Assembly: GCF_030013905.1 (NCBI RefSeq)
Contig: NZ_CP124862.1
Span: forward strand, 434,001-498,000
Direction of reading: 5' to 3'
Origin: Petroclostridium sp. X23
Lineage (GTDB): Bacteria; Bacillota; Clostridia; SK-Y3
DNA: 64,000 nt
The position numbers were made by a program, and so were the translations under genes. The notes below the pieces were generated by a model, which saw only the letters and a program-made list of their open reading frames with translations, was not told where the DNA came from and ran no database searches. Of this stretch, positions 17,541 through 27,095 are shown piece after piece (positions within the stretch are counted from its first letter, which is position 1; every line of letters starts with the position of its first letter).

Positions 17541-18986
17541 ATGAATACTCAACACGGAGCCGTGTATGTGAGGGTGAGTACCGATGATCAGACAGAATAC
17601 TCTCCAGACGCGCAGATTAGCGCTATAAGAGAATATGCTAAAAAGAACCGCATCATCATATCCGATGAACACATTTTTGTTGACGAGGGCATTTCAGGCC
17701 GCAGAGCAGAAAAAAGACCGGCATTCCAAGAAATGATTAAACTCGCCAAAAAAAAGCCTAAGCTTTTTCATGTGATCTTAGTCCATAAATTTGACCGTTT
17801 TGCCCGTAACCGTGAGGACTCAGTTGTTTATAAATCTCTACTCCGTAAGGAATGCGGAATTAAGGTAATTTCTATCACAGAACAGCTGGAAGACGATAAA
17901 TTTTCCATCATTCTTGAATCTATGCTTGAAGCTATGGCAGAGTACTACTCTCTCAACCTTGCCGATGAAGTAAAAAAAGGGATGACTGAAAAAGCCAAAC
18001 GCGGCGGCTATCAAACTTCTCCCCCATTCGGTTATCGGATGAAATCCGGAAAACTAGTGGTACATCCGGAGGAATCTAAGATCGTCAAGCTCATTTTTGA
18101 TAAGTTCATCTACGAGAATGAAACTTTTTTTACCATTGCAAAGTTAGTGAACGATATGGGTATAAAAACCCATAGAGGAAATAGATTTGAAAATAGAACG
18201 ATAGCATATATATTGCAAAATCCTGTATATGCAGGAAAAGTACGATGGAATCCTGTTGAGAAGACTAGAACAAATTACAACCATCCTAATTTGATTGTTG
18301 CGAATAGCAGTCACCAGCCCATTGTTGACGAAGCTGCATTTGAAGCGGCCGCAAAAAAGATCATGCAGCATAAAAAACAATATAGACGCAAATCGCGTCC
18401 GGCCCAGGAATATGCCCACTGGCTTTCCGGCATGATCCGTTGCGGTACTTGCGGCGCCATACTTGTCCATTTAAACAATGGATTTCAGTGCAGAAATTAT
18501 ACCGGCGGCAAATGCAGCGTATCTCATTATATCAGTGTAAATAAAATCGAAAACGCTATTTTCAAAAAGATAGAACATGACATGAATAGCCCAAATCAGC
18601 TTGAATTTGATATTGTTGCCATATCAGACCATGCAAATGAAATAGAAATATTAAAGAAACAGCTAGAAAAAATATCTTCTAAACATGAGCGGGCCAAACA
18701 AGCTTTTCTTGCCGGTATTGATTCAATGGAAGAATATAAGAAAAACAAGGATATGATTCAAGATGAAGAGGTTGAACTTAGAGAGCACATCAAAGAAATA
18801 GAGTCAAAAAAATATAAGAAAGATATGAATAATATATTAAAAAATAATTTAAAGAATGCTTATAAGATACTTACATCTGAAGCTTCAAAAGACGACAAAA
18901 ACAATGTTATCCGTTCCATTATCAAGCAGATCACTTTTGATAAGCCTAACGAAGTACTATTGATCGATTATTTTGTTAACAATTAG
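17541..18986 (+). CDS. Large serine recombinase
   Basis: The 481-residue product has a resolvase domain at residues 5-155 with the nucleophile in YVRVSTDDQ, the SGRRAEKRPAFQEM block and HKFDRFARN. A recombinase domain follows (about 165-275, with NRTIAYILQNPVYAG), then a zinc ribbon (CGTCG ... CRNYTGGKC, about 310-345) and a C-terminal coiled coil. Such enzymes integrate and excise phages and elements, or carry out developmental excision such as SpoIVCA on the sigK skin element. Its stop codon lies within about 10 bp of the point where cotJC-like sequence begins, so its end coincides with a likely attachment junction. Confidence 0.95.
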   Translation: MNTQHGAVYVRVSTDDQTEYSPDAQISAIREYAKKNRIIISDEHIFVDEGISGRRAEKRPAFQEMIKLAKKKPKLFHVILVHKFDRFARNREDSVVYKSLLRKECGIKVISITEQLEDDKFSIILESMLEAMAEYYSLNLADEVKKGMTEKAKRGGYQTSPPFGYRMKSGKLVVHPEESKIVKLIFDKFIYENETFFTIAKLVNDMGIKTHRGNRFENRTIAYILQNPVYAGKVRWNPVEKTRTNYNHPNLIVANSSHQPIVDEAAFEAAAKKIMQHKKQYRRKSRPAQEYAHWLSGMIRCGTCGAILVHLNNGFQCRNYTGGKCSVSHYISVNKIENAIFKKIEHDMNSPNQLEFDIVAISDHANEIEILKKQLEKISSKHERAKQAFLAGIDSMEEYKKNKDMIQDEEVELREHIKEIESKKYKKDMNNILKNNLKNAYKILTSEASKDDKNNVIRSIIKQITFDKPNEVLLIDYFVNN

Positions 18987-19519
18987 ATTATATCCTATTA
19001 CAATACGGCGGTCCTGATGGCGAATTAGCCGCATCACTAAGATATTTGAGCCAACGGTTTTCTATGGTTACTCCGCAGGCAAAAGCGATACTTAATGATA
19101 TCGGCACTGAAGAGTTAGCTCATCTGGAAATGGTAGGCAGTATGGTTAGACAGCTTGTAAAAGGAGCGAGCATTGAAGAAATTGAAAGAGAAGGTTTGGG
19201 AGCTTACTATGCTGACCATGACAGAGCAGTTTATCCTGTGAGTGCGGCAGGGGTTCCTTTCACAGCCGCTTATATTCAATCAAAAGGAGATCCTATTACC
19301 GATCTCACAGAAGATATGGCTGCTGAGCAGAAGGCCAGATCAACTTATGAATACCTTATTAATCTTGCTGATGATCCGGATGTAATAGAGCCGTTAAAAT
19401 TCTTGCGTGAAAGAGAAGTTGTACATTTCCAGAGATTTGGTGAAGCGCTCAGAATCGTACAGGATTACTTAGACAGTCCGAGATTGTTCGAAGTCAAAAA
19501 ACCTCAAGGTATGCTGTAA
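18983..19519 (+). pseudogene. cotJC: 3' part of a CotJC-like manganese catalase, cut at the recombinase junction
   Basis: In frame from about 18983 the sequence reads DYILLQYGGPDGELAASLRY, then LSQRF and onward to KKPQGML. This matches CotJC/Mn-catalase proteins from roughly residue 25 to the end. Three of the dimanganese ligands are present (GTEELAHLEM; EQKARSTYEYL; EREVVHFQRF), but the N-terminal part with the first Glu ligand is missing. There is no start codon with a ribosome site and an in-frame stop lies just upstream. The break coincides with the serine recombinase stop codon. Either the gene was interrupted by the element, or its 5' half lies elsewhere and is rejoined by recombination. 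A terminator follows the gene. Confidence 0.88.
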
Positions 19520-19546
19520 ACATAAATTAGACCTATACTTATAGTC

Positions 19547-19578
19547 AAAGCTGATGATATGATGCATCAGCTTTTTTT
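19547..19578 (+). terminator. Terminator after the cotJC fragment
   Basis: AAAGCTGATG-ATATGATG-CATCAGCTTT with a run of seven T residues; typical intrinsic terminator 28 bp past the stop. Confidence 0.88.
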
Positions 19579-19725
19579 AAATGCTTAGGAACAGTGAAAA
19601 AGCCCGATTTCCGAACGATCAAGCACTTTATCACATCCTCCTATATTTTTTCTAAATAAAATACCATAAAATTCAACTAATAATACCACTTTAGTTGGTA
19701 ACCATAATAACAGGAGGTGATAATC

Positions 19726-19926
19726 ATGGCAAATACTAATAAAAAATTAGTACCAGAAGCAAGAGCAGCTCTTGATAGATTCAAAATGGAAGCTGCTAGT
19801 GAAGTTGGCGTTAACTTAAAACAAGGTTACAACGGAGATATCACTGCTAGACAAGCTGGTTCTGTTGGTGGACAGATGGTTAAAAAAATGATCCAGCAGG
19901 TTGAACAAGGCATGGCTGGTAAATAA
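19726..19926 (+). CDS. Alpha/beta-type small acid-soluble spore protein
   Basis: The 66-residue product starts at ATG 19726 after AGGAGGTG. It carries the family's GPR-protease region (MEAASEVGVNLKQGYNGDIT) and the DNA-binding block ARQAGSVGGQMVKKMIQ. SASPs coat forespore DNA, protect it from UV and heat, and are degraded at germination. It is monocistronic with its own terminator. A clear sigma-G promoter was not identified. Confidence 0.95.
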   Translation: MANTNKKLVPEARAALDRFKMEAASEVGVNLKQGYNGDITARQAGSVGGQMVKKMIQQVEQGMAGK

Positions 19927-19944
19927 TCAGTATATCTGAATATA

Positions 19945-19970
19945 AAAAGGTAGGCTGTGGCCTACCTTTT
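19945..19970 (+). terminator. Terminator after the SASP gene
   Basis: AAAAGGTAGGC-TGTG-GCCTACCTTTT, a near-perfect 11-bp stem with T-run, 18 bp after the stop. A second inverted repeat, AAGTAATTGC/GCAATTACTT, follows at 19987-20010. Confidence 0.9.
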
Positions 19971-20074
19971 ATTGTTATAACAACGGAAGTAATTGCGTAA
20001 GCAATTACTTCACACCGTTTCAACGAAGCGGGAGATATGCTCATCGCCTGTTTCATTTAATGGGTACTCGTCAC

Positions 20075-20722
20075 CTATAGAGGTGGAGGACATCTTTTCG
20101 CCTCGTTATAATAGTTGCAATGCTCTGTTAAAGGACACAGATGACATTTGGGGTTTCGCGCAGAACAAGCGCGGCGTCCGTGAAAGATCAACAAATGGTG
20201 AGCATTGGACCAGTGCTCTTTAGGGATAGTTTTCTCAAGTTCCTGTTCAGTTTTTATTACATCATCCGCACTAACCAACCCGATTCTGTTTGAAACCCTA
20301 AACACATGGGTATCAACGGCAATTGCAGACACATTAAACGCATTGCTTAACACTACATTTGCCGTTTTTCTTCCTACACCCGCAAGTTTCATTAATTCTT
20401 CACGATTATCCGGCACTTCTCCATTATATTCAAGTATTAAAGTTCTGCACATTTGCAGTATATTTTTTGCTTTGCTTCTATATAGTCCGATCTCCTTAAT
20501 TTCCTGCTCCAACTGCTCTTGTGTCAGTTCAAGAAAATCCTGCGGTGTTTTATATTTTTCAAACAATTTTGGGGTTACCTGATTCACTTTTTTATCGGTA
20601 GCTTGCGCACTTAAAATGGTAGCAACAAGAAGTTGGAATGCATTATCGTGATTCAGCTCACAATGTGCATCAGGATAAGTTTTATACAGTATATTGAGAA
20701 TATCATTTGTTTTTTTGTTCAT
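20075..20722 (-). CDS. nth: Endonuclease III
   Basis: The 215-residue product is a complete Nth: helix-hairpin-helix with the catalytic Lys in LAGVGRKTANVVLSNAF, the catalytic Asp in VDTHVFRVSNRIGL, and a C-terminal 4Fe-4S loop of pattern C-x6-C-x2-C-x5-C (CSARNPKCHLCPLTEHC). It is a glycosylase/lyase for oxidised pyrimidines in base excision repair. ATG 20722 follows AGAAGGAGG; the longer frame upstream lacks a site. It lies about 40 bp downstream of glgA. Confidence 0.97.
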   Translation of the reverse strand: MNKKTNDILNILYKTYPDAHCELNHDNAFQLLVATILSAQATDKKVNQVTPKLFEKYKTPQDFLELTQEQLEQEIKEIGLYRSKAKNILQMCRTLILEYNGEVPDNREELMKLAGVGRKTANVVLSNAFNVSAIAVDTHVFRVSNRIGLVSADDVIKTEQELEKTIPKEHWSNAHHLLIFHGRRACSARNPKCHLCPLTEHCNYYNEAKRCPPPL

Positions 20723-20763
20723 AATGTTTCCTCCTTCTTGTTTATTATACCATATTTTCTTCA

Positions 20764-22230
20764 TTACTTTTTCTTATCTACAGCCACATTAAATAAATCT
20801 ACATATTTCTCAGCCTGTTTATCCCACGAATAGTCAGAAGATATTGCAGATTTAACCAAATAATCCCATGCATCTTTTTTCTGATTATATACTAACAGAC
20901 ACCTTTCAACTGCTTCTAAAAATTCATTGGCTGAATATTTTTGGAAAACAAATCCGTTGCCCGTTTTTGTATCAGCATCAAATTCATGTATCGTATCCGC
21001 CAGTCCTCCAACAGACCTAACGATTGGAATAGTTCCATATTTAAGACTGATTAACTGCCCTAATCCACAGGGCTCGAAACGTGACGGCATTAGAAAAATA
21101 TCAGACCCGGCATAAATTTTATGGGCTAATTTTTCATTAAATTCTATACGGGTAGCCACTTGACCAGGATATTTTTCCTGCATTTTTTTAAACATTGTTT
21201 CATAGTAAGGATCTCCTAAACCTAACACAATGAATTGAAGGTCATGTTTCATTAACTTGTCGAAAACATTCTCAATTAGATCCAATCCTTTCTGGTCTAC
21301 CAGCCGATGAATCAAGCCTATCACCGGAACATCCTTTATAGGAAGACCAACCTCCTGCTGAAGATTTTCTTTATTTTCTTTTTTAACCTCAATGTTCTCT
21401 AAATCATAATTCTTATAAATCAACTTATCTATTCTGGGATTAAAGTGCTCATACCCGATACCATTGACAATCCCATACAAATCATCTTCCCGAATTTCCA
21501 AAACACCCTCCAACAACTCACCGTATTCCTTTGTTTGTATCTCTTTCGCATAAGTGTCACTTACGGCATTGATTACATCTGCATATAGAATCCCTGTTTT
21601 AATAAAACTGAACTGTCCGTAAAACTCCAACTGATGCGGTGTAAAAAAGGAATCATCAATCCCAAATACTTTTAATATATCTTTGGGATAATTCCCTTGA
21701 TACTGTAGGTTATGAATAGTAAAAACTGTCTTAATCCCTTTATAAAAACCATTGTCACCGTATTTGTTCTTCAATAAAAATGTGATAGGCCCCGTATGCC
21801 AATCATTGCAATGTATAATATCCGGCTGGAAATCAATTTTAGGAAGCATTTCCAGCACCGCTTTACACATAAATGCAAATCTCTCCCCATCGTCTAAATG
21901 GCAATACATTCCTTCTCTATCAAAATAATGATAGCTGTCTATAAAATACACCGGAACTGCTGCTGTATTTTTCTCACTACCTGCATTGATCTCTGCCCCT
22001 CTTACAATACAGGTTTCTTTTCTCCAATCCATCTGAACCGGAAAATCCGTAATATAATGCATTGTCTGTTCAATTTCTTTATAACGCGGCATTGCAATCC
22101 TTACATCATTTCCTTTTCTAGCCAATGCCAATGGTAAAGATCCTGCTACATCCGCAAGGCCTCCTGATTTTGCAAATGGAACAACTTCTGCGGAAACTAC
22201 CAATATTTTAAGCTTTTTTTTGATATTCAA
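20764..22230 (-). CDS. glgA: Glycogen (starch) synthase
   Basis: The 488-residue product is a GT5-family glycogen synthase using ADP-glucose, with the N-terminal ADP-Glc-binding motif KSGGLADVAGSLP and the C-terminal PSRFEPCGLGQLISLKYGT. No ATG lies near the start; TTG 22230 is 9 nt after GGAGG and yields the canonical MNIKKKLKILVVSAEVVP-type beginning. Longer frames would add an unrelated AT-rich leader. No glgB, glgC or glgP is nearby, so the rest of the pathway must be elsewhere. Confidence 0.95.
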   Translation of the reverse strand: MNIKKKLKILVVSAEVVPFAKSGGLADVAGSLPLALARKGNDVRIAMPRYKEIEQTMHYITDFPVQMDWRKETCIVRGAEINAGSEKNTAAVPVYFIDSYHYFDREGMYCHLDDGERFAFMCKAVLEMLPKIDFQPDIIHCNDWHTGPITFLLKNKYGDNGFYKGIKTVFTIHNLQYQGNYPKDILKVFGIDDSFFTPHQLEFYGQFSFIKTGILYADVINAVSDTYAKEIQTKEYGELLEGVLEIREDDLYGIVNGIGYEHFNPRIDKLIYKNYDLENIEVKKENKENLQQEVGLPIKDVPVIGLIHRLVDQKGLDLIENVFDKLMKHDLQFIVLGLGDPYYETMFKKMQEKYPGQVATRIEFNEKLAHKIYAGSDIFLMPSRFEPCGLGQLISLKYGTIPIVRSVGGLADTIHEFDADTKTGNGFVFQKYSANEFLEAVERCLLVYNQKKDAWDYLVKSAISSDYSWDKQAEKYVDLFNVAVDKKK

Positions 22231-22328
22231 TTCTTCATACCTCCATTCATCATGCTCATAATAGTTAGTGTCACAAAACTTTGATTTTTTAAACATATAA
22301 AATTGCGGTATTATATTTATATATATAC

Positions 22329-22368
22329 AAAAAAAGTATCCTAATAACAATAATATTAGAATACTTTA
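22329..22368 (-). terminator. Terminator after htrA
   Basis: Read leftward, AAGTATTCTAAT-ATTATTGTT-ATTAGGATACTT is followed by a T-run. It lies 8 bp past the protease gene and 100 bp before glgA. Confidence 0.82.
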
Positions 22369-22375
22369 AAATAAT

Positions 22376-23728
22376 TTAATTTTTTTCTTCTATAAGTTCC
22401 ACTTCAAAAGTCATTGCTTTCATATCACGTCTGACTTCTATTTCCACAATATCGCCTGCTTTAAAATTCTCTTTTTCTTGATTTAGTTCATCCATTGTTT
22501 TTATTGTCTTACCGTTAAACTTGACAATGACATCACCTGGTTGTATTCCTGCTTTCCCAGCACCACTGTTCTGTGCAACCTGATCAACATAAACACCAAC
22601 AGGCAAATCATACATTTTTGCAATATCCTCAGTAACATTACGACCGCTAATGCCTATTAAAGGTCTTCCTGTCACATAACCATGCTGTATTAACTCCTCA
22701 ATAATGGGCTTTGCTTCATTGGCCGGAATGGCAAATCCTATTCCTTCTACACCGGTAGCAGACATTTTAATGGTGTTGATCCCAATGACTTTACCATAGG
22801 AATTCACCAATGCGCCTCCGGAATTACCGGGGTTGATTGCCGCATCTGTCTGAATTAACGTCATAGTTTTATCTTCCACTTTGATAGTTCTGTTTAAAGC
22901 ACTGATAACCCCCGTTGTCACTGACCCGGCAAACTCCTGGCCTAATGGATTTCCAATAGCTACCGCTAACTCTCCTACCTGCAGTTTTGAAGAATCACCC
23001 AATTGTGCATAATGTAAATCTTCCGCATCAATCTTAATGACCGCCAAATCGGTCTTGGCATCTTTTCCTATAAGCCTTGCTTCATATTTTTTACCTGTAT
23101 TTAATATGACCGTTACCTCTGTAGCACCTTCAATAACGTGATTATTGGTAATGATATATCCGTCAGGACTCATAATGATCCCTGAACCGCTGCCTTGCTC
23201 TACTGTCTCACGGATAAAACCCTGCGTCTGTACTCTGTTAATAATTCCTACTACAGCAGGTCCGACTTTTTTTGCAATATCCATCACTGATAGTTCTATA
23301 TTTCCACTTTCATTGGCTACTATTTTAGGTGTTGCAGGAGTAACCGAATCCACATTCTTTTCCTGATTGTCGCTGTTATTCTCGTTAGCATTATTATTGG
23401 TACTTTCATTGTTTTCATCAGTTTGCTCATTATTTTGAGCGTCATTGTCTTTATCGGCCAACACTGCGGAATTTGGTGCACTTGATAGCGTATTATTCAA
23501 CATGGGACTTAAAAATGCGAATGTAGAGCCAAATATCATTCCTCCAATTACTGCACTGATAATAGCTACCGTAATATAGTTTAAAGACAGCTTTTTCTTC
23601 TTTTTCTTTTTTTGTGAATAATTTTCAGTATAGTAGGATTGTGTATTATTAAATATCGTAGGCTGCTTATTTACCGCATCTTTTTCAAAATCATCCCGAT
23701 GCCATTTATAGTTATTAAATTCATCCAT
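22376..23728 (-). CDS. htrA: HtrA/DegP-type membrane-anchored serine protease
   Basis: The 450-residue product has a cytoplasmic N-terminus, one membrane segment (about 50-75), an Asn/Glu-rich linker (about 85-130), a trypsin-like domain with the triad in ITNNHVIEGA, KTDLAVIKID and GNSGGALVN, and one PDZ domain (about 350-445). Such proteases handle misfolded envelope and secreted proteins. It lies downstream of a response regulator and sensor kinase on the same strand (96-bp gap). An envelope-stress circuit like CssRS-HtrA is a plausible inference. Confidence 0.95.
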   Translation of the reverse strand: MDEFNNYKWHRDDFEKDAVNKQPTIFNNTQSYYTENYSQKKKKKKKLSLNYITVAIISAVIGGMIFGSTFAFLSPMLNNTLSSAPNSAVLADKDNDAQNNEQTDENNESTNNNANENNSDNQEKNVDSVTPATPKIVANESGNIELSVMDIAKKVGPAVVGIINRVQTQGFIRETVEQGSGSGIIMSPDGYIITNNHVIEGATEVTVILNTGKKYEARLIGKDAKTDLAVIKIDAEDLHYAQLGDSSKLQVGELAVAIGNPLGQEFAGSVTTGVISALNRTIKVEDKTMTLIQTDAAINPGNSGGALVNSYGKVIGINTIKMSATGVEGIGFAIPANEAKPIIEELIQHGYVTGRPLIGISGRNVTEDIAKMYDLPVGVYVDQVAQNSGAGKAGIQPGDVIVKFNGKTIKTMDELNQEKENFKAGDIVEIEVRRDMKAMTFEVELIEEKN

Positions 23729-23824
23729 GTAAATTACCTCCTCATGAATCTTGTTTTACTCTAACTATATTGTAAACTATCTTTTTTAAAAAAGTATGAA
23801 CAGACTGTAAACTATCTAAAAAGT

Positions 23825-25240
23825 CTATGCCTTATTTAGTGTAACAATAAATTTGGTGTATTTTTCTAGTTCGCTTTCTACAAATATTTCTTCTCCGTGT
23901 TGGTTAATAATATTTTTTACAATGGCCAAGCCTAGTCCTGTCCCGATTTTATCCTTACTTCTAGACTTATCCGTTTTATAGAATCTATCCCAGATATATT
24001 TCAGCTCTTGTGCGTCGATCCCGATACCATAGTCTTGTACAGAAACGTATACCTTACTTCCTTTTGTCTCTACAGTAATATCGACAATGCCTTCATTTTC
24101 CGAAAATTTTATTGCGTTATCAAGCAGATTGGTTATAACTCTCTGAATACTGTCCATATCAGCTTTAACATAGCTATGCTCATCTTCAAAGTTTGCATGG
24201 ACATGAATATTTTTTTCCATAAGTCTCGTTTCAAATTTTATTATACTTATTCTTATCAATTCATTAATATCAAACTCCCGAATATCCAATTCTCTTTCCC
24301 CAGCCTCCATCTTAGCAAGGTCAAGAAGATCGTTAACCATCCTTGAAAGACGCTTGGCTTCATCCAGAACAATATTCAAATACTGTTTTTGTTTTTCATG
24401 AGGTATGGTATCGTCAATAACACCTTCTATAAACCCTTGTATGGTCGTCATTGGCGTCCTAAGCTCATGAGATACATTTGCTACAAAGCTCCTCCGCATG
24501 TTTTCCAAATTCTGCAGCGATTCTGCCATACTATTAAAGGTATTGGCAAGCTCACCAATCTCATCTTGCGATTCAATGGATACCCTGTTTTCGAATTGTC
24601 CGTTCGCTATTGTTTTTGCAGCTTTGTTGATTATTTTTAAGGGCCTTGAAATTCTTCTCGATAAAAAGTAGATAAGCACAAAAGCTGTAATAATAGCTAT
24701 AGATACCGAAAACATAAATAATCTAAATACATCATTGGTCAACCGATTAATTTCTGGAATAGGAGAATTTAAAAAAACACCTCCAATAATTTCATTTTGA
24801 TACTTAATGGGCATTCCAACACTGAGCACCGTCTGATTAAACATTCCTCCAAAATTACCGATCTTTTTATAGCTTTTTCCCAACAGAACATCTCCATACT
24901 GTTCTTTGGTTAGATTTTCACCCTCCATATATTTATAAGCAGGATTGGATGTTGCAAATATATCCCCCGATTGGTCGATTATAAAAATAAATGAATGCGT
25001 ATTGGTTCCATAAGATTCCAGATTGAGCCTGTACAGCCTTTCAACTACGCTATTGCTATTATCGATCAATACGGTTGTCATTTCTTCTACTCTTTCACCT
25101 GTATATCTTAACAACTCTTCTTTCTCTGAGGTGGCATAATCGCGGAGCAGACCGAATAATAGTACCCCTACTATGATAAAGGTGATCAATATAATTAAAA
25201 AATATGCCGACATCAGTTTACTGAATATACTTTTAGACAA
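23825..25240 (-). CDS. Sensor histidine kinase with HAMP domain
   Basis: The 471-residue kinase has membrane segments near 9-30 and 168-190 bounding an extracellular sensor region of about 135 residues. A HAMP domain follows, then the phospho-acceptor His in FVANVSHELRTPMTTIQGFI, and an ATPase domain with DNAIKFSENEG, VQDYGIGI and GTGLGLAIVKNI. It starts at TTG 25240 with GAGGTG placed in the end of the regulator gene. The layout is that of OmpR-partner kinases such as ResE/PhoR-like; the stimulus is unknown. Confidence 0.95.
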   Translation of the reverse strand: MSKSIFSKLMSAYFLIILITFIIVGVLLFGLLRDYATSEKEELLRYTGERVEEMTTVLIDNSNSVVERLYRLNLESYGTNTHSFIFIIDQSGDIFATSNPAYKYMEGENLTKEQYGDVLLGKSYKKIGNFGGMFNQTVLSVGMPIKYQNEIIGGVFLNSPIPEINRLTNDVFRLFMFSVSIAIITAFVLIYFLSRRISRPLKIINKAAKTIANGQFENRVSIESQDEIGELANTFNSMAESLQNLENMRRSFVANVSHELRTPMTTIQGFIEGVIDDTIPHEKQKQYLNIVLDEAKRLSRMVNDLLDLAKMEAGERELDIREFDINELIRISIIKFETRLMEKNIHVHANFEDEHSYVKADMDSIQRVITNLLDNAIKFSENEGIVDITVETKGSKVYVSVQDYGIGIDAQELKYIWDRFYKTDKSRSKDKIGTGLGLAIVKNIINQHGEEIFVESELEKYTKFIVTLNKA

Positions 25241-25241
25241 T

Positions 25242-25928
25242 CTATTTCACCTCAAATTTATATCCTACTCCCCATACTGTCTTTAACTCCCACGGCTGTT
25301 CCCCGCAATCCAATTTCTCTCTTAAACGCTTTATATGCACGTCCACCGTTCTGGAATCTCCAAAGTAATCAAAGCCCCATACTTCCTGCAATAGTTGTTC
25401 TCGGGTAAATACTTTATTAGGATGAGATGCAAGATAATACAGCAGTTCCAATTCTTTAGGCGGGATATCCATGAATTTCCCGTTCACCTTTAACTGATAT
25501 GTCGCAAGGTTAATTAGAAGATTAGGATATACAACTTCCTTCACGTCTGCGCTTTTCTGCTCATACCTACGAAGAACAGCTTTTATTCGTGCAACCAATT
25601 CCTTGGTTTCAAAAGGCTTTACCATATAATCGTCCGCACCCAGCTCTAATCCCAGTACCTTATCAAATGTCTCACCCTTAGCAGTAAGCATGATGATAGG
25701 AATATTACTTATTCTCCTTATTTCTCTACACACCTGCCATCCATCCAATTCAGGCAGCATGATATCCAATACGACAAGAGAAGGCGTCTCTGCTTTAAAT
25801 AAATCCAGCGCTTTTGTTCCAGTATATGCCGTCACTACCGTAAAGCCTTCTTTCTCAAGGTATAACCTGATTAATTCACAAATATTATAATCATCATCTA
25901 CCACCAGTATCTTTACAAAAGATGCCAT
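25242..25928 (-). CDS. OmpR/PhoB-family response regulator
   Basis: The 228-residue regulator has a receiver domain (acidic pocket DDD near residue 11, phospho-acceptor in VVLDIMLPELDGW, conserved Lys in DDYMVKPFETKEL) and a winged-helix DNA-binding domain with FTREQLLQEVWGFD and SRTVDVHIKRLREKL. It is co-transcribed with the downstream kinase, the genes being 1 bp apart. An HtrA-type protease follows the pair. Confidence 0.96.
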   Translation of the reverse strand: MASFVKILVVDDDYNICELIRLYLEKEGFTVVTAYTGTKALDLFKAETPSLVVLDIMLPELDGWQVCREIRRISNIPIIMLTAKGETFDKVLGLELGADDYMVKPFETKELVARIKAVLRRYEQKSADVKEVVYPNLLINLATYQLKVNGKFMDIPPKELELLYYLASHPNKVFTREQLLQEVWGFDYFGDSRTVDVHIKRLREKLDCGEQPWELKTVWGVGYKFEVK

Positions 25929-26027
25929 GTTTTTCCCTCCAGTTATTTAAGTCCTGAACCATTTATAGGCTATAGATAACCAAATTGAGGATTATAGTTT
26001 ACCAACTTATATATCATATGAGCTCTT

Positions 26028-26103
26028 GTAGGGGCGGACGACTCTGTCCGCCCGCGGATAACGCAATAATGCATCGGGCGGACAGGGTCGTCCGCCCCTA
26101 CAA
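26028..26103. repeat. REP-like palindrome upstream of the two-component genes
   Basis: GTAGGGGCGGACGACTCTGT pairs with ACAGGGTCGTCCGCCCCTAC around a centre containing GATAACGCAATAATGCATC. It lies in the 375-bp gap between the trpA end and the regulator start, the rest of which shows no gene. The closest relative is at 38055-38127, which shares the GATAACnCAATAATGnATC centre; a decayed copy is at 58026-58073. Confidence 0.8.
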
Positions 26104-26303
26104 CTAACCATCTAAATCCCTTCTATTTCGGACTTACACTCAGGATATTTTAAACTTCAATTTTGATTATCTATACTACCAGACTGTGTAATATTACTGA
26201 AAAAGTCTGTTTCTATACTTATTATATATTATAAATGCTTATGTTCAATACAAAATGAATAAAGTTCACAAATAATTTAAAAAAGAAGTGCCAATGGCAC
26301 CTC

Positions 26304-27095
26304 TTACAATACTGCTTTTTTTAGTTCACCAACAAAGCTCCCGACTTCATCAAAAAGCCGTTCGGTCTGTCCATAGTCCTCCACTCTTTTTACAATAGCG
26401 CTGCCCACAATCACGCCTTCACAATAATCCTTCAACTCTTTCACTTGCTGAGGTGATGATATACCAAATCCTATCGCTTTTGGCGTATCGGAATATTTAC
26501 TGATTTCATTCATAAAATCTAAAAAGTTTGTTTCAAACTTTTGGCGTGTACCGGTAACACCGGTAGACGATACGCAATATATAAATCCCTTTGCATGCTG
26601 GGCAATTTTTTTGATTCTTTCTTTTGAAGTAGGTGTTATCAATGAAATGATATTAACATCATATTTTGACGCAAGTTCTCGTATTTCCTCACTCTCTTCA
26701 AAGGGAAGATCGGGAATAATCAGCCCATCCAACCCTATTTCAGAACATTCGATAATAAACTTTTCTATCCCATACTGGAGCATACAATTAAAATATAATA
26801 GGTATAGAAGAGGGATCTGCGTTTCTTTTCTCAATTCTCTTACCATATTCATAATATCTTTAATCTTTATTTTCTTTTCAAGTGCCCTCTGTGCCGCTCT
26901 TTCAATGACCGGACCATCAGCCACCGGATCTGAATAAGGAATTCCGATCTCAACGATATCCGCACCATTTCTCTCCATCTCCAAAACCAGCCGCTTAGTG
27001 GTTTGCACATCGGGATCTCCGGCGGTAATATATGTGATTAACGCTTTTTGGCTATTTTGTTTTAATATCTCGAATTTTTTCTCAATCCTTGTCAT
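26304..27095 (-). CDS. trpA: Tryptophan synthase alpha chain
   Basis: The 263-residue alpha subunit cleaves indole-3-glycerol phosphate to indole and G3P. Family motifs include [11 protein letters not shown], the catalytic Glu and Asp regions in [18 protein letters not shown] and [13 protein letters not shown]. It is the last gene of the trp operon and overlaps trpB by 14 bp, consistent with coupled synthesis of the alpha2-beta2 complex. Confidence 0.98.
   Translation of the reverse strand: MTRIEKKFEILKQNSQKALITYITAGDPDVQTTKRLVLEMERNGADIVEIGIPYSDPVADGPVIERAAQRALEKKIKIKDIMNMVRELRKETQIPLLYLLYFNCMLQYGIEKFIIECSEIGLDGLIIPDLPFEESEEIRELASKYDVNIISLITPTSKERIKKIAQHAKGFIYCVSSTGVTGTRQKFETNFLDFMNEISKYSDTPKAIGFGISSPQQVKELKDYCEGVIVGSAIVKRVEDYGQTERLFDEVGSFVGELKKAVL

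Noticed and set aside
19046..19519. Treating the CotJC fragment as a complete gene from TTG 19046
   Set aside because: No ribosome site precedes the TTG, and homologous sequence continues in frame upstream to the recombinase junction.
19987..20010. Inverted repeat AAGTAATTGC/GCAATTACTT as an operator
   Set aside because: It lies between two convergent gene ends (SASP and nth), so a role in initiation is unlikely; it is probably a weak terminator or remnant.
22231..22350. Longer N-terminus for GlgA
   Set aside because: The extra 40 residues are AT-rich, unlike any GlgA start, and extend toward the upstream gene's terminator. TTG 22230 has a well-spaced GGAGG.
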